Of a stretch of 13,301 nt of DNA, positions 7,696 to 13,301 are shown in pieces (the first letter of the stretch is position 1; the number at the start of each line of letters is the position of its first letter). The position numbers and the translations under genes are program-made. Source of the stretch: Streptomyces sp. NRRL B-1347 (lineage in GTDB: Bacteria; Actinomycetota; Actinomycetes; Streptomycetales; Streptomycetaceae); contig NZ_JOJM01000109.1 in NCBI RefSeq assembly GCF_000720325.1, forward strand, positions 1 through 13,301, in the 5' to 3' direction. The notes beneath the pieces were generated by a model, which did not search any database, had not been told where the DNA came from, and worked only from the letters and a program-made list of their open reading frames with translations.

Positions 7696-7712
7696 GCCCC
7701 TCAAGGAGGGGC
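7696..7712 (-). promoter_or_regulatory. Intercistronic hairpin between KAS III-A and CMD-like genes
   Basis: GCCCCTC-AAG-GAGGGGC forms a perfect 7-bp GC-rich stem with a 3-nt loop (the loop reads CTT on the transcribed minus strand). It lies one base beyond the KAS III-A stop codon and 41 bp before the CMD GTG start. No T tract follows on the minus strand. It could be a partial terminator that lowers expression of the downstream genes or a block to 3' decay of the ACP-KAS III-A segment. Confidence 0.5.
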
Positions 7713-7713
7713 G

Positions 7714-8727
7714 TCAGGGAATTCGCACTACCTGCCCGGCGAAACTGAAACCTGCACCGAACCCCAACAACAGGGCCAAATCTCCGTGCCGCACACGTCC
7801 GGAGGACGCCAGTTCCCACAAGGCCAAAGGAACGGATGCGCCACCGGTGTTGCCCGCAGTGCGCACGTCCTGCGCAACGACGATGCCGCGGGGAGCGCCG
7901 AGGCGCTCCAGGATGAGTTCAGTAAGGCGTTGATTGGCCTGGTGGGGCACAAAGGCGCCGATGTCTTTCCAGCCCACCCCAGCGGCATCCAAGGCCCGGC
8001 GGGCGACATCCGGCACTGTGCCGGCGGCCCACCGGGCCACCGTCGTACCCTTCAAGCGCAGGTAAGGGGCGGAGACGCCATGATTATCGGGCCGTCCTGT
8101 AAAAGGCGGCCGAATTTCAAGAGCGTCGGCCTGATGGCCGTCACAACCCCACACCGCCGGGCCGACACCGCACTTCGCTGACTGTTCAAGAACGGCTGCT
8201 CCGGCGCCGTCCGCGAACAACGGAGCAGTATTGCGGTCCATCGGATCGACGACGTCCAGCATGCGATCTGCCCCGATCACCAGTGCACAGCGCGCGGCCC
8301 CCGAGGACACCAGCCCTCGCACGATCTCAAGGCCGTGACAGAACCCGGCACATGCCGCGTTGATGTCCCACGCGGCAGCGTTCGCCGCGCCAAGTGCAGC
8401 CGCCACACGCGGCGCGATGGCCGGCAACTGCTGCGGGTTGGTGGCCGTGGCCAGCACCACACAATCAACCCGTACCGGATCCACCTGACCGTCCTTGAGG
8501 GCCAGCTCCGAGGCCATCACCGACATCTCCACCAAGGGCTCATCGGAACCCGCACGCCGACGGGATTCGATTCCCGTGCGGCTGGTGATCCACTCAGGTG
8601 CGATTCCCAGCCGCTGCGCCACCTCTCGGGAGTCGACCACCTGCCGTGGGCGATAGCCGCCAAGGCCCGTGATACGACACGCAATGGACGACCCGGACTT
8701 CAAGGAACCCGACCCCGTGAGCGTCAT
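7714..8727 (-). CDS. 3-oxoacyl-ACP synthase III (KAS III-A, FabH-like)
   Basis: Condensing enzyme of the FabH family, expected to join an acyl-CoA primer with malonyl carried on an ACP. The 337 residues include a complete and orthodox triad: Cys126 in DINAACAGF, His262 in FVPHQANQRL, Asn293 in TAGNTGGASVP. PEWITSRTGI (44-53) matches the FabH CoA-entry segment with its Trp. DRNTAPLFADGAGAAVL (164-180) is the core strand. The ATG at 8727 overlaps the stop of the ACP gene by ATGA, which points to coupled translation and to that ACP being its partner. About 14 residues precede the usual FabH start, a modest N-terminal extension. As a second FabH inside a polyketide operon it is more likely to start a dedicated acyl chain than to serve general fatty acid synthesis, as ZhuH and BenQ do in aromatic polyketide pathways. 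Its primer choice is not readable. Confidence 0.92.
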   Translation of the reverse strand: MTLTGSGSLKSGSSIACRITGLGGYRPRQVVDSREVAQRLGIAPEWITSRTGIESRRRAGSDEPLVEMSVMASELALKDGQVDPVRVDCVVLATATNPQQLPAIAPRVAAALGAANAAAWDINAACAGFCHGLEIVRGLVSSGAARCALVIGADRMLDVVDPMDRNTAPLFADGAGAAVLEQSAKCGVGPAVWGCDGHQADALEIRPPFTGRPDNHGVSAPYLRLKGTTVARWAAGTVPDVARRALDAAGVGWKDIGAFVPHQANQRLTELILERLGAPRGIVVAQDVRTAGNTGGASVPLALWELASSGRVRHGDLALLLGFGAGFSFAGQVVRIP

Positions 8728-8987
8728 TGCCGGACTCCCGAGCCCTCAGCCAGACGCCGGTTCATGTACTCGAGCAGATCTCGCGGTGTACGGAAGGCCG
8801 AAACGTCATCATCGGGGATCGTCAACCGGTAGGTCTCCTGGAGACGGTCGGCGGCCTCCACCATGGCAAGTGAATCGACATTCAGGACCGTCAAGTCAGT
8901 GTCCAGCCGTCCCTCATCGACATCCACCGCATCACTGGTCACCGTGCCAAGAACCTGAACCAGATCCTCTAGAGTGAACGCGCGCAT
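8724..8987 (-). CDS. Acyl carrier protein
   Basis: Carrier of 87 residues that holds acyl chains on a phosphopantetheine arm. The attachment Ser39 is in the motif LNVDSLAMVEA, followed by the acidic recognition helix and RLTIPDDDVSAFRTPRDLLEYMN, typical of type II FAS/PKS carriers. The start ATG 8987 is preceded by GGAGGA at good spacing; the frame is open further upstream, but that translation does not resemble an ACP. It is the first gene of the operon and overlaps KAS III-A by ATGA. With no ketoreductase, dehydratase or enoyl reductase nearby, the chain either stays at the beta-keto level or borrows housekeeping enzymes. The carrier could deliver the starter to the type III PKS, as has been shown for enzymes that accept acyl-ACP. 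Confidence 0.93.
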   Translation of the reverse strand: MRAFTLEDLVQVLGTVTSDAVDVDEGRLDTDLTVLNVDSLAMVEAADRLQETYRLTIPDDDVSAFRTPRDLLEYMNRRLAEGSGVRQ

Positions 8988-9559
8988 CTGCTTCCTCCAT
9001 CTCGTCGCGAACGGAAGAGTTGCCTCCCCAACAGCACAAACACTCACTGACGCTGTGGCGCGCACCCTCTCGTCCAGGCGCCACCGGATCTCCCTCGCCA
9101 GCCGACACAGTTCATCCGCGCTAGAAGGGGGAACACACCCGCCCAGTCCGCCTGTTGGAGGCTGCTGTGACGAGCGGACAGCACTCTCACCATGGACCCG
9201 ATCTGCCCAGTTCACACAAGGCGCAGCCCCCTCGCGCGTTGATGCAGTCACGACCTGCGAAGTGCGCCAGGGAGATCAGCGAAGCACACCAAGCCGGAAC
9301 CGACGCATCCGTGCGCACCCGCCCGCACGCACTTCCACACGCCAGCGGAGAAACGACACTGCGCACTTGTGCCGCCACGAACCTCACTGGCGGCCGTCCC
9401 GTCACGCCGAGGATCCTCTCGCGAGCGGAGTCCACTGGGAAGTCCGGTGCTGCATCTGGAACCATCCTGGTGAGGCCTGGTGCGTGGTGTCTGGGGTGGT
9501 CACCATGAAGGGATGAACGCTGTACCTGATGGGGCCCCCGGCACAACATCGCCCGCCTC
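8988..9559. other. Region without convincing gene; expected operon promoter
   Basis: Open frames here on both strands give Arg/His/Ser/Pro-rich translations with no family resemblance and irregular third-position GC, so I call none. The leader of the minus-strand operon must start here or further right, yet I could not find a confident -35/-10 pair or repeated activator sites. A minus-strand stretch near 9040-9115 reads ADELCRLAREIRWRLDERVR with GC-rich third positions and could be a decayed coding fragment. A short plus-strand frame (ATG 9513, MNAVPDGAPGTTSPAS) runs straight into the mobile unit at 9560. It could be the start of a divergent gene cut by that insertion, but its ribosome-binding site is poor. 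Confidence 0.4.
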
Positions 9560-9661
9560 TACTCAGGTGGAATCGGCGATGTCCGGTTCGTCGATCAGCC
9601 CGTGAAGATCCAGGCCGGTGGTCGGCAGGCAGCCAGCGATCAGATGCGGCCGGTACTGGAT
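9560..9661 (-). repeat. Left copy of inverted IS630 3' end (102 bp including TA)
   Basis: Reverse complement of 11068-11169 with one mismatch (9569). On the minus strand it encodes IQYRPHLIAGCLPTTGLDLH and continues to the stop at 9563-9565, the same peptide as the right copy. Identity stops abruptly at 9661, where the IS3-side sequence (ggcacttcccc) begins. Confidence 0.95.
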
Positions 9662-9721
9662 GGCACTTCCCCTGGGGTGGTGGACACCTCGATCCGGCCC
9701 TGGCCTGGGGTCGAGGAGGAG

Positions 9722-10075
9722 ATGTCCCTTATGGTGATGAAGTTCTACTCGCCGGAGTTCAAGGCCGACGCCGTCGCGCTGTACCTGTCCGATCCGGACC
9801 TCACCCTGGCCGGGGCGGCCAAGGGTCTGGGGATCAGCCGGGGCACGCTGCGGGACTGGATAGGGGCCCATCGCGGCGAGCGCAGCAGCACCACGAGCAC
9901 GATCAAGGAGCCGACCGCGGTGAGCGAGCCCAGCCGGGAGGAGGAACTCCAGGCCGAGACAGCGGCCCTGCGCACAGAACTGAGGACGGTGCGCAAGGAG
10001 AACGCGACACTCGCCCAGGAACGCGGCATCCTGCGGAAGGCGACGAAGTCTTTCGCCTCCGGGATGGCCTGGTGA
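9722..10075 (+). CDS. IS3-family OrfA (helix-turn-helix protein)
   Basis: First reading frame of an IS3-family element, supplying DNA binding and the N-terminus of the OrfAB transposase. The 117 residues open with KFYSPEFKADAVALYLSDP, then LAGAAKGLGISRGTLRDWIG as a helix-turn-helix, and end with a heptad-like coiled coil (about 75-105, REEELQAETAALRTELRTV). The end ATKSFASGMAW matches the usual OrfA C-terminus. GAGGAGGAG lies right before ATG 9722; ATG 9731 has better spacing to that site and is equally possible. Its TGA overlaps the GTG of orfB (GTGA at 10072-10075), the normal layout for ribosomal frameshifting in this family. OrfA itself looks intact. Confidence 0.85.
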   Translation: MSLMVMKFYSPEFKADAVALYLSDPDLTLAGAAKGLGISRGTLRDWIGAHRGERSSTTSTIKEPTAVSEPSREEELQAETAALRTELRTVRKENATLAQERGILRKATKSFASGMAW

Positions 10076-10940
10076 CCAGCCGCTTCCGGTTCATCGAGGA
10101 CCAGCGCGAGACCTTCCCGGTCAAGCGGCTCTGCCAGGTACTCGACGTCGTCCGCTCCAGCTACTGCAAAGGGCGCGCTTCACGCGGGGCCCGTGCCCGG
10201 CGCGAGCGGGACGACCAGGCCCTGGCCATGACGGTCAAGGCTGTCCACGCGGACTCGGACGGCACCTACGGTGCCCCGCGCATCACCGCCGAGCTCCGCG
10301 ACACCCACGGCATGCACATCAACGAGAAGAAGGCCGCCCGCGTCATGCGCAAGTTCCGCATCGCCGGCGTCCGGCTGCGCAGGCGCGTACGCACCACTGT
10401 CCCGGAGCAGCCAGCCACGCCGGTGCCGGACCTGTTCAAGAGGGACTTCACCGCACCCGCGCCGAACTGAAGTACATGGGCGACATAACCCATCTCCCTG
10501 TCGGTGACGGCGAGCACCTCTACCTCGCCACGGTCATCGACTGCTTCTCCCGCCGCGTGGCGGGCTGGTCGACCGCCGGCCCCATGCGCACGGACCTGGT
10601 CGCCGACGCGCGGAAGATGGCAGCCGCCACCCGCGACAGCCTCGACGGAGCGGTCTTCCACAGCGGCCACGGGGCACCATACGGATCACGTCAATCCGCT
10701 GAACCGTGCGCCGAGGCGGGGGCCACCCGGTCCATGGGCGCCGTCGGCACGAGCGCGGACAACGCGGCCTGCGAGTCCTTCCACGCGGCCCTGAAACGCG
10801 AGACGCTCCAGGGCCGACGGCGCTTCGACGGTCCCGCGGCCTGCCGAAGGCGCCTCTTCCGCTGGCTCACCCGCCTCAATACCTGACGCCGCCACTCGGC
10901 GAACGGGCAGCTCACCCCCGTCGCCTACGAAGCATCACGT
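10072..10940 (+). pseudogene. IS3-family OrfB transposase, multiply inactivated
   Basis: DDE integrase-type catalytic part of an IS3 transposase. The first segment (10072-10470) holds SRFRFIEDQRETFPVKRLCQ, DGTYGAPRITAEL and PDLFKRDFTAPAPN. A single missing base at about 10467-10468 then breaks the frame; the second segment (10476-10886) starts at KYMGDITHLPVGDG and runs to RLFRWLTRLNT. A nonsense codon (TGA where the family has CGA, Arg) follows at 10884-10886, and the frame beyond reads RRHSANGQLTPVAYEAS, the true C-terminal region. The second catalytic Asp is lost: the family's HSDHG is HSGHG here. The first Asp (GDITHL) and the Glu (CESFHAALKRE) remain. Three separate lesions make activity very unlikely. 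I could not identify the IS3 terminal repeats. Confidence 0.9.
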
Positions 10941-10989
10941 AGTATGAGCCTTGCCGCACAACCACACAAAACGGCCCCTACCTCCCGGG

Positions 10990-11166
10990 CGGAAGGCCCC
11001 GCTGGCCGTCTTCGCCGCGACCGACCTCGCGCACCTGACCCGGGCGATCAAGCGGAAGCTGAAGAAGATCCAGTACCGGCCGCATCTGATCGCTGGCTGC
11101 CTGCCGACCACCGGCCTGGATCTTCACGGGCTGATCGACGAACCGGACATCGCCGATTCAACCTGA
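10990..11166 (+). pseudogene. IS630-family transposase, C-terminal fragment
   Basis: The translation contains VFAATDLAHLTRAIKRKLKK, then IQYRPHLIAGCLPTTGL and the stop at 11164-11166. This matches the end of IS630-family DDE transposases, where an 'LxNxAAxxLxxLxxxxRxxLKxxQYRPxLxxGFLxxTGL' pattern follows the catalytic core. The catalytic region is absent, and the left border with IS3-side sequence is near 10985-10995 but not sharp. The last 99 bp are repeated in inverted orientation at 9563-9661. Confidence 0.75.
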
Positions 11167-11169
11167 GTA
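11068..11169 (+). repeat. Right copy of inverted IS630 3' end (102 bp including TA)
   Basis: Matches the reverse complement of 9560-9661 at 101 of 102 positions. It ends CCTGAG then TA (11168-11169), mirror image of TA then CTCAGG on the left. Read on the minus strand it supplies the last 14 codons of the mannosyltransferase gene. Confidence 0.95.
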
Positions 11170-12482
11170 ACCGCCCTGTCCCCGTGCAAGCGATTGATCA
11201 CGCTCCAGGCGGCTGCTGCGGACAACGCGAACAACCCGGTGACGACGAAGGCGTTCTGGTGGACGAACTCCCAAAGATGTTCCAGTAGTCCGGCATCGCT
11301 CGCTGGTGGCAAGGCGATGATTCCGGCCGGGCTGAGCTTCGGCGGGTGCTCCGGCAGCGCCACCGGCCAAGCCGCATACCAAGCCCACAACAAGAGGGCC
11401 AGACCGCCGAGCAGGGTGAGGGCGCGCTTGCCCTGGGCCATCTGCAGGGCGCTCGTCACCATCAGGGCAAGAGCGGGCACGATCCACACCCAGTGGTGCG
11501 CCCAGGACAGGGGGGAGATGAGGACGGCGGTTGTGCCGCACAGCACGGCGCCCCATAGCTCGTGTCCGTGCCGCTGGACGGCCGCCGCGCAGGCAAGGCC
11601 CGCCACAGCGGTCAGGCAGGCTGCCGCAAGCCAGATGGCGTGCGCGGTGGGTGTGTCGCCAAGGGTGCGCAAGACCAGACCGTTGAGGGATTGGTTGTGC
11701 GTGGCGGCCAGATTGATTCGACCGTGGCCTGTGGCTTCACCGCTGAGTCCGCCGATGCTGCTCCAGTAGTGCAGTGAGGCCTGTGGCAGAACCAGAGCCC
11801 CAATCAACACGGTCCCTCCTGCCGTGCCGAGCGCGGTCAGAGCGGCACGGTATCTGCCAGTGAGCAGCAGGTAGATGATGAAGATGGCAGGGGTGATTTT
11901 CAGGCCTGCGGCGAGCCCCACACCGAGTCCCTTCCACCGGGACTCGGTGTGCAGGGAGAAGTCCCACAGAATCAGTGCGAGCAGGAACAGGTTGATCTGC
12001 CCTGCCTGGAAGGCGATGAAGATCGGTGTGAGCCACAGGCACGCGGCAGCGATGGCCAGGCAGAGTGCCACACGTCGATGACGCGGCCACGCCCGTGCGA
12101 TGGCCGAGGCGCGTAGCGAGCTGCGCAAGGCGGTGATGAGAGCGAGGAAGGTCAGCACTGGGAGCAACAGACGGAAGGTGTCCCACCCGGCGGTGCCCAG
12201 CAGACGAAAGACCAAGGCGGTGAATGGCGGGTAGGTAAAGGGGAGCTTGCTGACGCCGTAGGGGTGCCCGTATAGCACGGACTCGCTGCCTGGCAGATGA
12301 CGGCTGGCGTCGAAATAGACAAGGGCGTCGCGTTGATGCCAGTGGTAGGCACGATCGGTCATGCGGTAGGCGAGGTACAGCCCAAGGCTGGCCACGGCAA
12401 GGAGGCTCAAGCTCCCCGGTAGTGCCCAAGTACGCCTGGTCGCTGTGTGGATAGTGATGCAGTCCGGGGCTTGCTGTGTCAT
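11124..12482 (-). CDS. GT87-family polyprenol-phosphate mannosyltransferase, C-terminus altered
   Basis: Integral membrane glycosyltransferase (GT-C fold) expected to move mannose from polyprenyl-phosphate-mannose to a cell-envelope acceptor on the outer face. The 452 residues contain around ten hydrophobic helices, the first at about 22-39. The extracytoplasmic loop after helix 1 carries the family pattern RDALVYFDASRHLPG (51-65; Asp52 is the likely catalytic acid) and LPFTYPPFTALVF (80-92). QAGQINLFLLALIL and GLAAGLKITPAIFIIYLLL are further family stretches. ATG 12482 has AGGAGG six bases upstream. The last 14 residues (TQVESAMSGSSISP) are encoded by the IS630 end at 11124-11169, so the native tail is lost; the last membrane helix (about 415-435) is intact and function may survive. 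It stands alone, with no clear tie to the polyketide operon. Confidence 0.85.
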   Translation of the reverse strand: MTQQAPDCITIHTATRRTWALPGSLSLLAVASLGLYLAYRMTDRAYHWHQRDALVYFDASRHLPGSESVLYGHPYGVSKLPFTYPPFTALVFRLLGTAGWDTFRLLLPVLTFLALITALRSSLRASAIARAWPRHRRVALCLAIAAACLWLTPIFIAFQAGQINLFLLALILWDFSLHTESRWKGLGVGLAAGLKITPAIFIIYLLLTGRYRAALTALGTAGGTVLIGALVLPQASLHYWSSIGGLSGEATGHGRINLAATHNQSLNGLVLRTLGDTPTAHAIWLAAACLTAVAGLACAAAVQRHGHELWGAVLCGTTAVLISPLSWAHHWVWIVPALALMVTSALQMAQGKRALTLLGGLALLLWAWYAAWPVALPEHPPKLSPAGIIALPPASDAGLLEHLWEFVHQNAFVVTGLFALSAAAAWSVINRLHGDRAVTQVESAMSGSSISP

Positions 12483-12539
12483 GCACGGCCTCCTGGATGC
12501 TCAACGTCACTCGGTTTCCAACGTTATGCACTCATTAGA

Positions 12540-12637
12540 CACACATCTCATTTGGCGCACGGCCAGGCGCCCCGCGGGCACCTACAATCACGGGAATGGA
12601 GGCACTCGCTCAGCGCCTGGCCCCGACGAGATGTGTG
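12540..12637. repeat. Nested imperfect inverted repeat upstream of the mannosyltransferase gene
   Basis: Two perfect 10-bp arms are nested: CACACATCTC (12540-12549) with GAGATGTGTG (12628-12637), and GGCCAGGCGC (12561-12570) with GCGCCTGGCC (12613-12622). The loop is 42 nt, and the spacers between the arms are 11 and 5 nt. It begins 58 bp upstream of the mannosyltransferase ATG and ends about 65 bp from the IS110 remnant. It may be a leader structure, an operator, or a small non-autonomous mobile element. Confidence 0.6.
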
Positions 12638-12703
12638 CCGGGGGTGCCTCTATGTCCCTCGTCAAGGCGCGTAGGTTCGGTTGGGATGGTTTGGGTTGTG
12701 GGG

Positions 12704-12825
12704 TCATGCGGCGAGTTCGATGTCCTCGGGGATGCGGGTTCGTAGAAGGTGCCTTCGTGAAGCATGGCGAACAGGACGCTGATGCGCTGACGGGCCAGTC
12801 GGAGGAGAGCCTGGAAGGTTATTCA
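12704..12825 (-). pseudogene. IS110-family transposase remnant (C-terminal end)
   Basis: On the minus strand TFQALLRLARQRISVLFAML and then HEGTFYEP resemble the C-terminal 'ALxxLARRRVxVLWAxLRDxxxF' segment of IS110-family (IS116/IS902) transposases. The frame is lost after FYEP; a shift of one base in the CCC run at about 12736-12738 continues as RIPEDIELAA and a stop at 12704-12706. Just upstream, near 12823, the reading frame has a stop, so only about 40 residues of coding survive. IS110 elements lack terminal repeats, so the border cannot be fixed. Confidence 0.5.
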
Positions 12826-12928
12826 GGACTCCGGGGCGGTCTTTGCTGTGTGATGGGAAGGTGCCGGATCGGTCCCCTCGGCGTAGCGTGCAGGTTGAGG
12901 ATGCCGGCACGTGCGCGCGGGGGGACCG

Positions 12929-13172
12929 ATGCGCTTCCACCGTACAACTGGCTTGGGCCCGCATCAGCTTGACGTTCTGCTGTTCTGCGTCGAGCGCAGG
13001 GTCCGCGACTGGGACAAGCTGACCGGGCGGCCGCACGCGCTGCCGCTGTGGAAGGCAGTGGTCGTGCTCTGCTTTCTCCTGCGTCACAACAACACGCAGG
13101 TTCTGGCGGCCGAGCTGTTCGGGATCTCTCAGCCCACCGTCTCCCGCTACGGCACCCGGTTGCGGCCCCTAG
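12929..13172 (+). pseudogene. IS5-type transposase, N-terminal fragment cut by an IS701-type element
   Basis: The 81 genuine residues from ATG 12929 (MRFHRTTGLGPHQLDVLLF...) include ALPLWKAVVVLCFLLRHNNT and QVLAAELFGISQPTVSRYG. This is the N-terminal helix-turn-helix (HTH_Tnp_4 type) of IS5-family transposases. Coding is interrupted after RLRPLV at the CTAG of 13169-13172; the following codons belong to another insertion sequence and end at a stop at 13193-13195. The catalytic domain should lie beyond the window, on the far side of the inserted element. A purine-rich GGGGGGA stretch lies about four bases upstream of the ATG. Confidence 0.75.
13169..13172 (+). other. CTAG target site of IS701-type insertion
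   Basis: CTAG directly precedes the sequence TACTGCAACGGTGC at which IS5-type coding stops. IS701-family elements insert at 5'-YTAR-3' and duplicate these four bases. The second copy would be outside the window. Confidence 0.6.
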
Positions 13173-13301
13173 TACTGCAACGGTGCTTGTCGTGACTGAT
13201 GGCCAGGTCGGTCGTTGGTGTGGTTATGGGTGGGGACCTTGCGGATGTCAGGTTGTGGGCGGGTGAACTGGACGCCGTGCATGAGCGGTTCGTGCACCGT
13301 T
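13173..13301 (+). mobile_element. IS701-family element, left end (runs off the window)
   Basis: This begins with TACTGCAACGGTGCTTG directly after CTAG. It then carries the start of an IS701-type transposase gene and continues past the window end. The short distance from tip to gene (26 bp to the first in-frame ATG) fits a compact insertion sequence. Confidence 0.65.
13199..13301 (+). CDS. IS701-family transposase, N-terminus (partial)
   Basis: The frame is open from ATG 13199 to the window end. The family-like part starts at ATG 13226: MGGDLADVRLWAGELDAVHE then RFVHR, resembling the 'DLAxVRLWAxELDAxHxRIxxRF' start of actinobacterial IS701 transposases. ATG 13199 adds nine residues and neither start has a clear ribosome-binding site, which is common for transposases. 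Only the first 25-34 residues are visible, so the catalytic motifs cannot be checked. Confidence 0.6.
   Translation, partial: MARSVVGVVMGGDLADVRLWAGELDAVHERFVHR

Larger units (their letters stand above)
9562..11167. mobile_element. Composite unit: IS3-family element between inverted IS630-family ends
   Basis: Two copies of the same roughly 100-bp sequence lie in inverted orientation at the borders, and each is followed outside by TA (9560-9561 and 11168-11169). Both copies encode the C-terminus of an IS630-family transposase (KIQYRPHLIAGC...). IS630/Tc1/mariner transposases duplicate TA on insertion, so the whole 1606-bp unit has the form of a single transposed element whose two tips are both the 3' end of an IS630 element. 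The interior is an IS3-family element with a damaged orfB. No IS630 transposase is complete here, so movement would need one supplied in trans. The alternative is a chance arrangement of two IS630 remnants. Confidence 0.65.

Noticed and set aside
9040..9251. N-terminal extension of the ACP reading frame up to 9251, including a helix-like stretch
   Set aside because: ATG 8987 has a strong SD and gives a standard ACP length; the upstream part has poor third-position bias near the ACP start and no ACP-like sequence.
8974..9516. Plus-strand open frame of 180 codons upstream of the operon, with a stop overlapping ATG 9513
   Set aside because: The composition is Arg/His/Ser/Thr/Pro-rich, third-position GC is irregular and no family is recognisable; the ATGA overlap is likely chance.
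9662..10989. Search for terminal inverted repeats of the IS3 element
   Set aside because: Comparing the sequence after 9661 with that before about 10990 gave only weak partial matches, so no IS3 ends are annotated.
12571..12612. Loop of the nested repeat loosely resembles part of a human Alu sequence (GCGGGCACCTACAATC)
   Set aside because: The similarity is short and interrupted, and the surroundings are plainly actinobacterial; coincidence is the simplest view.
12540..12637. Reading the nested repeat as an integron attC site
   Set aside because: The paired R-box core motifs (RYYYAAC / GTTRRRY) are not present and there is no integrase or cassette array nearby.

Overview
The window looks like Streptomyces or a close actinomycete. 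It has high GC with GC-rich third codon positions, several GTG starts, Shine-Dalgarno sites of the AGGAGG type, and insertion sequences of families common in that genus. No rRNA, tRNA or CRISPR array was seen.

Layout. 1-460 holds the 3' part of a pRiA4b ORF-3-like gene. 471-2139 is an IS1380-family element whose transposase has a single-base frameshift and a changed residue at a likely catalytic Asp. 2194-8987 (minus strand) is the core: seven genes in one direction, in transcription order acyl carrier protein, KAS III (A), carboxymuconolactone-decarboxylase-like protein, FAD monooxygenase, KAS III (B), crotonyl-CoA carboxylase/reductase (ccr) and type III polyketide synthase. Two gene pairs overlap by ATGA and a third can by GTGA, so one transcript is likely. 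8988-9559 has no convincing gene and should hold the operon promoter. 9562-11167 is an odd mobile unit: two inverted copies of an IS630-family 3' end, each next to a TA dinucleotide, enclosing a decayed IS3-family element. 11124-12482 (minus) is a GT87-type polyprenol-phosphate mannosyltransferase whose last 14 residues are encoded by the IS630 end. 12540-12637 is a nested inverted repeat. 12704-13301 is IS debris: an IS110-type 3' remnant, an IS5-type 5' fragment, and an IS701-type element that entered the IS5-type gene at a CTAG site.

How the core may work (inference). An ACP and two KAS III enzymes can build a dedicated beta-ketoacyl or short acyl starter, borrowing reductases from primary fatty acid synthesis. 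Ccr makes ethylmalonyl-CoA or a longer alkylmalonyl-CoA. The type III PKS condenses and cyclises these to an alkyl pyrone or alkylresorcinol-like ring, which the FAD monooxygenase, perhaps with the CMD-fold protein, could oxidise. I do not recognise this gene set as a characterised cluster. No regulator, transporter or resistance gene is present, and insertion sequences border both sides, so the island may be trimmed. By eye I found no in-frame TTA codon in the seven genes.
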